In this document: piece after piece, positions 23,588 through 33,833 of the stretch
How the letters are laid out: each line of letters begins with the position of its first letter
How positions within the stretch are numbered: the first letter of the stretch is position 1
Assembly: GCA_022457065.1 (NCBI GenBank)
Contig: JAJGBQ010000003.1
Coordinates: forward strand, 3,472,001-3,536,000
Reading direction: 5' to 3'
Source of the DNA: Curvularia sp. ZM96
Lineage: Eukaryota; Ascomycota; Dothideomycetes; Pleosporales; Pleosporaceae
DNA: 64,000 nt
Notes under the pieces: model-generated
What the model saw: the letters and a program-made list of their open reading frames with translations, nothing else
What the model was told of the DNA's origin: nothing
The model's database searches: none
Program-made: the position numbers and the translations under genes

Positions 23588-25197
23588 AAACTGTCGTTGG
23601 TGGTTTGGACAGTGTCTTCATTCTCCTTAGTCTGATTTTGATCTTTGTTTGGAGGAGCGTTCTGTTGGTTCTTTGTTAGTGATGATGATTTCTTACGATA
23701 TCCACTCTTGCGCGTTGGAGAATAATTATGTGTTTATTGGGCGAACTCGGTTTAGACGTGCACAAGCACTCCTAGTTTGGGCTAGTTGCAATAATGCATA
23801 GAATGACGGTACACTGAAGTTGAGTTGTATCTAGAATTGCTCGATTTTGCTCGATATCACATTGCACACGGCAGCAATCTTCATTTCCAAAGTCATAAAG
23901 ATAGGGGCACCGGCAGTGAACGTTCTATGATCGCAAACACTTTCAGGAAATCGCGCCCAGCATTCCACTTCTGTGGGATGTCATGGTGCCTAGTGTCTCA
24001 GTCTACCGCCTCGACCCTAGGTTGCTTGTGCAGCAAGGACTAGATCCCTTCTCTCCCACAACTAGTAAAACCGGAAAATCAACGAGCTCAGCTGCACTAT
24101 CAACACAGTGAATAATAAGTAGTTATGGCAACTACAGCTACTTTTAAAAGTAGAGTCCTACGTACTAAGTACGCAGTAAAGAATAAGTAGCTGTGACAAA
24201 TACGACTACTTTTAAAAGAGTGGTTTTACTAGACGGTTTTCCGGTTTCGCCAGTTGTGCAAGAGCGCTTGACTTCAAACACACCGATTAATCTACCAAAG
24301 CCACACATCTCATGTGTCTGGTCCCGAGCGTATCAGCAGGGCGTGTGGCATCCGCAGGGTCGCCCGGGTGGCAGAAAGCGATTGGCTAAGCATTTGGAGG
24401 ACCTCTCTCACACGGGCAGGTTTACAGACACAGCCCCCACCCCCCCTGGCGGCCATGAGGTCCTCCTCTGCAATTCGCACAGACGCTCGGGTGGTGCACA
24501 TGCTTTGCGCTAACAAAGCCTGCAGAAGGCAACGGAAGAGGGCAAAAGAGGGCAATGGTTGCCTTGTGTCAACCGGTGGGAGGCCGCCCACACTCGTCAT
24601 CGTTGCACCACCGCCAGGCCATACCGATTGCGATAACGACAGCAACGAGGCAGATTCACGACAGCGTTGGTTGTCATCTCGTCTTTACAATCTCTGATAC
24701 AGTCGAGATATCTGTGAATCTTCCCCGGCACGACGCCATAACGAAGAGATCAGCGTCCTGGTGTGCAAGACTTCCTTCTTCCAGACCGGTAGCAGGCAAC
24801 TGTGGTCCGTGCACCGAGAGTACGAAACGGAGGACTTCTTGGGCACTAAGAGCTGGTTGCATTACCTTGCTGGGGAGTGCAGCAGGCTGAGGGAGGGGCC
24901 GTGAGGCACGTCGCTGCATTTACCAGTAGGCATACCCGTGCCTTTTCTTTCTTTGAAACGAGTTGCATGCTGCGTACCTTTAGGCAAGCACAAGGCTACT
25001 ACGGTGGGCTGAATGCCTAAGATCGAGGTACGTCTTGGTTCCGCTCTGGATAGGCTTTCTGTATCGCTCGCGCCCGTTTTGTGACTTCATTCTCGCTACT
25101 GGAAGGCTGTTCCACCTGAGTTCAAGGGGTAGTCGGTAACAGATAACATGTCGATGCCTTAGGCTGCTGTCGAGCATGCTAACCTGTGACAGCGAAC
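23588..25197. other. 1.6-kb intergenic region containing a MITE-like repeat
   Basis: Sits between two same-strand C2H2 genes. It holds the 24062-24232 element listed separately. Frames at 24193-24919 have no domains. A CTAAC-then-ACAG acceptor-like signal ends at about 25193, just before the next start codon, so a spliced 5' leader is possible. Confidence 0.5.
24062..24232. mobile_element. small MITE-like element with inverted ends and internal 68-bp repeat
   Basis: The ends are a perfect 11-bp inverted repeat: CTAGTAAAACC (24062-24072) and GGTTTTACTAG (24222-24232). Read as TA-GTAAAACC...GGTTTTAC-TA, this gives an 8-bp terminal repeat flanked by a TA duplication, as in Tc1/mariner-type MITEs. 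Inside, AATAAGTAG and TACTTTTAAAAG recur 68 bp apart (24114/24182 and 24139/24207). CTACTTTTAAAAGTAG (24138-24153) is a perfect palindrome. A further inverted pair, AAACCGGAAAA (24068-24078) and TTTTCCGGTTT (24237-24247), slightly overlaps the ends. It has no coding capacity. The transposon-family assignment is inference. Confidence 0.5.
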
Positions 25198-27984
25198 ATG
25201 CCCAACTACTACCCTGACGGAGACTATCAGAACCTTTTCGATTCTACTTTCCATAACGCACAACAACAGTACTACCAAGGTCCACTGCCTCGACTTTGTA
25301 TCAGTACTCCGGAACAGCCGCAGTCATGGAACCCTTCACAGCGACCACGAAGTGTGCAAGATGCAGGGGACCAGGTGCACAGCCCGACTACACCTATACA
25401 TACCGCACAAACCGCTCCCGATACATTGACTCCAGATCAATTGGTCTATAGTCAACCAGATCTCGCTCGCACAAACAACCGTCCCAGTTTTAGCCAACAA
25501 AATAGCCCGTACATGCTCTCCCCTACCTATGTCTCTCCTACATTCAATCCGAGTGCTCGAGAAGATCCATGGAGTTCATTTTATATGCGAAACGCGGAAA
25601 GCAGCAGAGCTCGCTGTCCGTCTCGCCAGTCCAACGGTGAATTTTCACAATATCCTCGCCTTGGATCTGATATTGATAGCAGTGTCTTACCTTCGGACTC
25701 AGGCTACCAGTCAGTACTTGGCAATGAATCCGACCGTGCCGCTCAGCCTCTATCAATGGAATTTGTAAATCGAATGGGAGGCATGAACGTCGAATCTACG
25801 GCTGGCAGTGTAACGGCAGGATCCTGTGCACCTTCGGATCAAAGATCTCAAGTTGGCAGCACTCGCAGCCGCAAGTCAACAAATATGCAAATAAAATGCG
25901 ATGATTCCGGATGCAAAGAAACATTCAAATGCAATTCAGAATACAAGTGTGTATGTCTTAGCCTTACCAGAAACACCAGCATTGCTGACCTTCGCAATAG
26001 AAAGCATAAGCGTAAACATGATAAGCCATTCCGATGTCCCGAACCCGACTGCAAGCGAGCTTATGAAGGTTTCACAACACAAAATGACCTGGATCGACAT
26101 AGGAAAAGCGTCCATCAAGTTGATGTACACAACAAGTCATACAAATGCGCGGGGAAGAACTGTAGGAACAAGGAGAAGGTGTGGCCCCGTCTCGACAATT
26201 TCAAGCAGCACATCGAACGAATGCATCCCGATGAAGACATGGCCGACGTCATTGAAAGGTAAGCCTCTATGTTCAGTTTTGACGTACTGAGCTAACCTCG
26301 CTAGATCGAAACTGCATTCGGACAAGCAACCCTCTTTCGTGGACGACGAGTCTACAGTGGCGCACATGGGTGCCAGCTTGGTTCTGGAGGGCATAGACAA
26401 ATCCCTTCCATCCTACCCGGTTATGACTAGCTCATCTCCACTTGAATCTCCCTTAAAACGAGATCGGCAGGGTTGTTCATCGTTTGACTGGAATTCAGAT
26501 GGTATGAAAGAAGAGCATAAAAAACCTCGTTTTCCAGATGAAACCTCCTTTGCAACTCAGTCTGCTCATCATCAGCAACAACACCATGCCCCAAGACGAG
26601 CGCCGGGATTGTCATCAGCCAAGCAAACACAGATACCTCTCCCATCTGATATTTCCATGGATCCTCCACGTAGGAAAGCTAGCTCTCAGGCCACTCAGTC
26701 GAACATGGACTATGGTCTATCCAACGCACCGCAAACAAAGGCTGAACAACAACGAATGGCACAGAAACGTTCCATTGCTGCACCATCCCCTACTGGCCCC
26801 GCAGACATTGGCCATATTCTGAGTATGTTGCAACAAGCAATGGGTTCAGCGAAACAAGACAAGAAATTAGCTGGAAAATTACCAAGCACTCCATCGGATT
26901 CTGATCCAGTAATCTTGACCCAACGCCAAGTATTGGAGATTACAAAATGCTTAGAGGCTGCTCAGGCGGCGTCGCATCTGACTGGTAGAAGGATGGCACC
27001 ACGCGAGAGGATCTGCCCGCATGATGACTGCAGACGTGCTGTCACTCGGGCCTGCGATATGCGAAAGCACCTGAAACGGCATGAGAGGCCCTATGGCTGC
27101 ACGTATCCAAAGTGCTATAAGCGCTTCGGTGCAAAATCAGACTGGAAGCGCCATGAAAACAACCAGCATTTCCAGCCTGAAGCATTTCGATGTGTTTTTG
27201 AGACATCTCCTGGTGTAGTCTGTGGCGCACATTCACATCGACTGGAAATGTTCAAAGTCCACCTAAAGGCACACAGAATTACATCTTCCGAGATCAAAGA
27301 AGATCTCACGAAACGCAGCAAGATTGGCAAGAATTGTCAAGAAACTTTCTGGTGCGGCCTTTGTAAAGCCATCATACCGCTCAAGCTGCGGCGTAATGCC
27401 GGGTGGGATGAGCGGTTTGATCACATAGCACACCACCTAGAGAAGGAAAAGAAGAGCATTGAAGAGTGGGTGTGTGTCGAGCAGAACAGGACCAAGAAGG
27501 AGTTGGAGGAGGAAAAGGACCGAGACACCCGCACAGTTGACGACGATAAAGACAAGGATGATGAGTCTGATTCTGTTGGAGACGAGGAGGATACTGATGA
27601 TCTACTGCCCCAAGCTCCTGCTATGCCTCCTCCACAAGCACCTATGACATGGACACCGATGCCGCAGCCGCAGCCGCCACCCCCATCTTTCAGTCCCGAG
27701 AGCAGCAGAAAACGAGAAGCGCCCAATGACACCGACAATACGAATCAGCGAAGCAAGCAGAAAAGAAGGAGGACTTGTATAACAAGGTATTGTGTACGTA
27801 TTCACCATGAAAAATCAATGTGTGTTTCTTTATTTGATGGCTAACTGTAGAGCAGTGCGCCTGCCAAAATGGACCTTATGGCCCAATACAAGGCTCTTGT
27901 ATAGATTGCGGACATATACTGTGTAGCACCTGTGAATTTTTTGGCGAGGAGTTTATGATGGGGGCAATGGAACTGTATCAATAG
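25198..27984 (+). CDS. C2H2 zinc-finger transcription factor with C-terminal Cys motif, 875 aa
   Basis: Four exons: 25198-25946, 26001-26258, 26305-27793, 27853-27984. The frame also extends to a GTG at 25186, but ATG 25198 is the first ATG. The first intron is 54 nt, stop-free and a multiple of three. Removing it restores a canonical finger (CDDSGC...EYKKHKRKH, about 235-257). Two more units follow (FRCPEPDC...DLDRHRKSVH and YKCAGKNC...NFKQHIERMH). A second cluster near residues 555-690 has ICPHDDC...MRKHLKRH, YGCTYPKC...SDWKRHENNQH, a long finger ending VHLKAH, and FWCGLC...FDHIAHHLEKEK. An acidic then Pro-rich stretch precedes a basic KQKRRRT. Exon 4 adds CACQNGPYGP, SCIDCGH and LCSTC, a paired-Cys motif. 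Its acceptor (GTAGAG) is slightly unusual, so the last junction is less certain. Confidence 0.8.
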
Positions 27985-28323
27985 CTAGAGGTTAGAGGTT
28001 AGAGGTTGCGTTGTCATCTTGCAGCACTTTATTCTTGATTAAGATGGCCAATGGCCTTGTTCTATGATGTCCTGCCTCAATTGCACAATCAGAACATCTA
28101 AAAGAACTGGCACTGTGACATGACCAAGAAGCTCAAGCCAATGGCAAGGTTGTCGTGCGGAGTTCCAACAGCGGGCGATGACATGCGTGTCGGCGAAACA
28201 AAGTGCCGAGGCGCGGAGTTGGAAACGTGTGCTCATTCACGATAGCTCCCAACGTTGACGCGGCCCACTGCGACGACCAAACCACTCATTGACCCTTTTT
28301 CTTTTTCCCTTTCACCTGCAAAT
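27985..28323. other. intergenic spacer with a short 7-bp tandem repeat
   Basis: 339 bp between the C2H2 stop and the STT3 start, with three copies of a TAGAGGT-like heptamer at about 27985-28006. It must include the STT3 promoter; no specific box was assigned. Confidence 0.45.
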
Positions 28324-30777
28324 ATGGCTGCTGCCGCAGACGACGGGCAGTTCCTCAAGCAGGCGACTGGCCGAAACACTCGAGGCTTGCTTCGAGTGAT
28401 TATCCTATGCCTGATTGCGGGCGCGGCCGTGAGCAGCCGTCTGTTCTCCGTGATCCGCTTTGAGAGCATCATCCACGAATGTCAGTAGTATAGCAATTGG
28501 ACTGGGAATCAGGCAATTGGATGGGCTTTAGGCTGACGAATTGATACAGTCGATCCCTGGTTTAACTTCAGGGCCACCAAGTACCTTGTTCAGAATGGCT
28601 TCTACAGCTTCTGGGACTGGTTCGACGACCGTACGCTTCTCCGCACCCCACGCGCTGCTACTTCTCGAGACAGCTTGGACTGACAATGGCATGTAGGAAC
28701 ATGGCACCCTCTAGGACGAGTTACTGGTGGTACTCTCTACCCCGGATTGATGGTTACCAGCGGCGTCATCTACCACTTCCTCCGCGCCATTGCCCTCCCC
28801 GTCGACATTCGTAACATCTGTGTCCTCCTTGCGCCCGCCTTCTCTGGCCTCACTGCGCTCGCCACATACCTCTTGACCTCGGAAATGGTCCCGTCGCCCT
28901 CCGCTGGCCTGCTCGCGGCCGCCTTCATGGGTATCTCGCCTGGTTACATTTCGCGGTCCGTGGCAGGAAGTTACGATAACGAGGCCATTGCCATCTTCCT
29001 GCTCGTCTTTACCTTCTACCTCTGGATCAAGGCGGTCAAGGAGGGATCCATGTTCTGGGGCGCCTGCACTGCCCTGTTCTACGGGTACATGGTGTCGGCG
29101 TGGGGTGGTTATGTCTTCATTACCAACTTGCTGCCTCTGCATGCTTTCGTCCTCATCTGCATGGGACGATACAGCCCGAGGTTGTACGTCAGCTACACTT
29201 CGTGGTATGCTCTGGGTACGCTTGCGAGTATGCAGATTCCGTTTGTCGGTTTCCTGCCCATCCGCAGTAGCGAACACATGTCAGCCCTTGGCGTCTTTGG
29301 TCTCCTCCAGCTTGTCGCCTTTGTTGACTGGGTACGCGCACAGCTCCCAGGAAAGCAGTTCCAGACGCTTCTCCGCGCACTGGTTCTGGGTGTCTTCGTC
29401 ATTGGCGTCGGAGGCCTGGTGCTCTTGACCGTCTCTGGTGTCATTGCGCCCTGGACCGGCCGTTTCTACTCACTCTGGGACACTGGATACGCCAAGATCC
29501 ACATTCCTATCATTGCGTCCGTCTCCGAACATCAGCCTACCGCATGGCCTGCGTTCTTCTTCGATCTCAACATGCTGATCTGGTTGTTCCCTGCCGGTGT
29601 CTACCTGTGCTTCCGCACTCTTACCGATGAGCAAGTCTTCATCGTCATCTACGCTGTCCTTGCCAGCTACTTTGCTGGTGTCATGGTCCGCCTCATGCTC
29701 ACTCTCACCCCCATTGTTTGTGTCGCATCGGCTATTGCCTTTTCTCAGATCCTTGACACTTTCCTGGACGCCAAGACACCTAAGCCTAAGCCTGTGACTG
29801 AGAAGGAGGGCGCCGATACAGCTTCAGTTGCTGCCGCAGCAGTTCTTCCCGACGGTCTCCGTTCGACCCGCAGTCCTCTTGTTGGCATCTATTCATACGC
29901 CTCCAAGCTCACTGTTGTCGGTTCCTCCGCCATCTACCTCGTGCTTTTCGTTCTTCACTGCACATGGGTCACCTCGAACGCGTACTCGTCCCCGTCAGTT
30001 GTGCTTGCGTCCCGTATGCCCGACGGCAGCCAACACATCATTGACGATTACCGTGAGGCGTACTACTGGCTCAGGCAGAACACTCCTCAAGACGCAAAGG
30101 TCATGGCATGGTGGGATTATGGTTACCAGATTGGTGGCATGGCCGACCGCCCTACTCTCGTAGACAACAACACATGGAACAACACGCACATTGCGACCGT
30201 TGGTAAGGCCATGAGCTCCAGGGAGGAGGTCAGCTACCCGATCATGCGCCAGCACGAGGTTGACTATGTCTTGGTGGTCTTTGGTGGTCTTCTTGGTTAC
30301 TCTGGGGACGACATTAATAAGTTCTTGTGGATGGTCAGGATCGCCGAGGGTATCTGGCCTGAGGAGGTCAAGGAGCGAAACTTCTTTACCCCACGAGGCG
30401 AATACCGTGTCGACGAGGGAGCTACGGAAACCATGAAGAACAGTTTGATGTAAGTTTCCTGTCTTACAGTCTGAGTTTTGGATACTAACCGCCTTTTCAG
30501 GTACAAGATGTCGTACTACAACTACAATGCGCTATTCCCCGCTGGCCAAGCACAGGATCGTGTCCGTAACGCGCGTCTGCCCGCCCAAGGCCCAGAGCTC
30601 AGCACTATCGAGGAGGCCTTCACCAGTGAGAACTGGATCATCAGGATTTACAAGGTCAAGGATCTTGACAACTTTGGCCGTGACCACAACAGCGCTGTTG
30701 CCTTCGACAAGGGCCACAAGAAGAAGCGCTCTACGAAAAGGAAAGGCAAAGGCCCTAGGGTATTGAGGGTAGAGTAG
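28324..30777 (+). CDS. STT3: oligosaccharyltransferase catalytic subunit STT3, 755 aa
   Basis: Four exons: 28324-28480, 28550-28630, 28697-30449, 30501-30777, all phases consistent. The product has the STT3 layout: a short cytosolic start, a first helix, then RFESIIHEFDPWFNFRATKY with the catalytic Asp54. A luminal AGSYDNEA motif, thirteen-odd membrane helices, and the SVSEHQPTAW loop (354-363) follow. The luminal domain has WWDYGYQ (551-557), which reads the +2 Ser/Thr of the sequon, and DNNTWNNTHIATVGKAM. The C-terminus is basic (KKKRSTKRKGK). The enzyme moves the lipid-linked glycan onto Asn-X-Ser/Thr of nascent proteins in the ER lumen (family knowledge). All key residues I can check are present. 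It is co-directional with its downstream neighbour, with 390 bp between them. Confidence 0.97.
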
Positions 30778-31167
30778 ATGGCTTAAAATATGTAACAAGC
30801 ATGATAGAGACATGTAGCATCTGTACAACACAAACCATTTCTAGCACAGTCCGCAGGGCGGGCGTTTGGCGGGAATAAAAAAAATTGAGTCTCCAGTTTG
30901 AGAAAAGACCAGGTGAAGTGTATCGTTTGCAGTTTGCACCTCGCTTGATACTCTTGCTTGCTACCAATCTCAAATTTGATTAGGTCATCTTACTCTTTCA
31001 CCACTCACCACTGACGCTAGTACTAACGCTTCTGCCTACTGACCTTGCGGCCTTGCTTTGCTACGCCGTACCTTCCTACCCTCCACTCGGTCGCCGCACG
31101 TTGAAGGTCCCCAGTGAGCTTTCCTTCCACCTCAATCTGCACAGCCGCGCCTACCACGAAGCTCAAG
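30778..31167. other. intergenic spacer
   Basis: 390 bp between STT3 and the next co-directional gene. Pyrimidine-rich stretches precede the ATG at 31168; nothing else stands out. Confidence 0.5.
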
Positions 31168-33645
31168 ATGGCAAACGAGGAGCAGAGAAGAGCTTTCGAA
31201 TCGTATATGGGCCGCTCTGGCAACAGCAACGCGCAGCCTCAGAATCCAACCCAGCCTGTTAACCAGTATCCTGGGTCCGTTGCTCAGCCTGGTAACCCAT
31301 ATCTTTACCAAGTGTAAGTGATCTTTACTTCTAAAGGTAGCTGTATTTGTCACACCTACGGTCGTTTGAAACTGGCGATGGACTGACAAATGGTTATAGA
31401 AGTACTTTCCCTGGCTACCCCAGTCTGATCTGGTACAGTATCATTGCTCACACGCATCCTTTTGTAGCAATTCCCTGGACTTAGTTCCCCTCTCACAGCA
31501 CCGACACCCCCACCGGCCGCCCCGTCCTCTGTCGCTTCATATCCAGGATACCAGGGCGGATATCCTCATCCCGGGTATGCTCTAGGAGCACATGGTCCAA
31601 ACGGTATCCCGCAGCGTCCGCCGCCATTAGGTGATCCCCAGGCACAGCAGGGACACCAAGGGCAGCAGCAGACGTCGATACAAGGCGGGTTGCAAGGATA
31701 CACTCAGGTACCCGGAAGCTACAACGCTCTGCCTCCGCCTCCATTACGACACAACAGTTGGTCGTATGATAATCGAGACAGTCAGATGTCAAACCAACAT
31801 CAAAGCCCAGCTGCAGGCGCCATGGTACCAGCTTACAGACATGCTCAAGAGGTTGTGCGGTCAAGGTCAAGCCACAGGAGAGAAGAATATCACTATGATC
31901 GACGCAGCCAGTCTCAGTCAGCCCAAGCGCCGCCAGTGGAGGAAGTAGTTGTGCCAGTTATGCTCTGTCATACTTGCAGTCACTGCGGTAAGATGCGTTC
32001 TGCAGGATTCCACCGGAACAACCCAGTTTTACCTGGCAAGACGCTAGTTCCTACACCCTGCCGTCGATGCAAAAAGAAACTCGAGGGATACAGGTCGAGT
32101 AGTGTGTACACACGCATTCGCAAGTGCCATGCAGACGAGCCGTGTAATTGGCCTAGGGAACCATTCCGAGCACACATTGACCAAGACGAGGATAGAGGGA
32201 GACGAAGGACCAGAAATGAGTACTACATGGAGAGATATCATACAAGTCATCCGCGGGTGATCAGACGCGAATCCAGCCAGGCACACTTGGGTTTACGAGC
32301 ACTTCAACGGTCACCGACAAGGGAGCGATCGATCCGCACATCTTCATCAACTCCTCCCTCTTCAAGACGCACGAGCAATGTATGGCCTCCACCTGATATT
32401 GTACGCCTAGAGACATCATATAAAGACCGGGCTTACCCTGCGCCACCTGAACCGCTTCCAAGTCGTGCGACGAGATCTGATGAGGTATGGCCTCCTCCAG
32501 ACATCGTCCGCACCCAACCGTATATCCATGTCGAAAAAAGGCCGCTGCGTCGTCAAAGCTCTAGAATCATCGAACTCAGTCCTTCTCCCCCACCTTCTCG
32601 GCCAAGATCTTCCAGGGTAGTCTACCAAGATGAGACACTGGAGCGCCGGGCTAGAAGTCCAAGTATATCCCCTGTCCGCGTCGCTTCTCGTAAAGAACGA
32701 CGGAATGAGGAAGTAGAAGCGCGTGTGCCGTCACATCATCTGCCATATCAAACCGTTGCCTCAGAGCGACGACGCTCGTATCGTGCATCGGACGAGACGT
32801 CGAGTACTGCAGAGCCACCAACGTGCAGTGTTCCGAAACCTGGCAGCAGCGGCCATCATGAAAGCAGATATTATCAGAGATCCAGCGTACGCGAAAGCGA
32901 GGACAGCCTGCACGTCGAGGTCGGTGGGCCTCGTGTACACTTTGGCAGCGACCGAAAGAGTGAAGCACCAGAATCAGAAACCCGAGGTCGGACAAGATAT
33001 GTCAAGGAAGATTTGTCCAGAGAAAAAAGGTCTGAGCAGTACCGGAACTACAGTCGTTCGCGCCCACTACACGAGAGTCGCCCTGCTTCCCGTCAAGGCA
33101 GAGACTACGAACAACTGCGCACTAGACATTACTCAGCATCTCGGGGTAGAGACTACGACGACGAACTGAGAATGGACAAACAGCGCCGTATTTCACCTTC
33201 GCCCTCGCCAGCTTTGCGAAGCAGAGAATACGAAGAGATCCGCGTCCGTCACATCTCTCCTCTTCCTATCCACCGCTCAACTAAAACCCCTCCTCCTCCA
33301 TCGTCCACATCGTCATCTCACCCTCCGCCACCTCTATATCGCCACGTATCCAGCACCAAGAGCCTCGGTCGCAAGAGCTCGGTTGCATCGCCTCCACCTA
33401 CACGCTCCAGACACTCGGACGATTATACAGACTCTGACAGTGCACGCTCAGGCGATGTGACGGTCGTGAGGTCGTGGAAGGGTATCGATGAGCGTGGGCG
33501 GCCGACGACGTTTGTTGAGGAGAGAAAGGAGAGAAGGATGCTTGCGGAAGGGAGTGAGGGTGGTGGTAGTGTGGCGCGAGAGTATAGGAATTTGGGGCAT
33601 GGGGAGAGGAGGAGTGTGTCTTCGAGAGTGTGGAGAGATGTCTAA
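31168..33645 (+). CDS. Arg/Ser-rich protein with paired-Cys motif, unknown function, 779 aa
   Basis: Three exons: 31168-31313, 31400-31432 (only 33 nt), 31485-33645. I chose the third-exon acceptor CTTAG at 31481-31484 because the nearby CACAG breaks the frame. The N-terminus (MANEEQRRAFESYMG) looks ordered; a Pro/Gln/Tyr-rich region follows. Near residues 260-310 sits a compact Cys module: CHTCSHCGKMR, then PCRRCKKKLEGY, with HADEPCNWP soon after, suggesting a zinc-binding unit. The remaining 450 residues are disordered and rich in Arg, Ser, Glu and Pro. Two near-identical WPPPDIVR segments mark an internal repeat. Composition resembles RNA-associated or scaffold proteins, but I do not recognise the family. 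Confidence 0.75.
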
Positions 33646-33833
33646 GGCAGGTTGTGTAGTGATAGAAAAAGCAGGAGTTTGGAGGCGCTAGAAAAATCAG
33701 GGTTTAAGAGTTTGTGACTTTAAGGGCTTCTAGTAGTTGTTCATGGGTTGGAAGAAGGGGTGGTCATATTTATCTCATTCACAACACAGCGATTCGATGT
33801 GTAAAAGAATAGTGGCTAATCATACTTCTTCCC

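Noticed and set aside
25186..25197. GTG start upstream of the third C2H2 gene
   Set aside because: Nuclear genes of fungi normally start at ATG, and an acceptor-like CTGTGACAG overlaps this stretch.
27985..28006. TAGAGGT repeat as a telomere-like tract
   Set aside because: Only three copies and not the fungal TTAGGG unit; an ordinary small tandem repeat.
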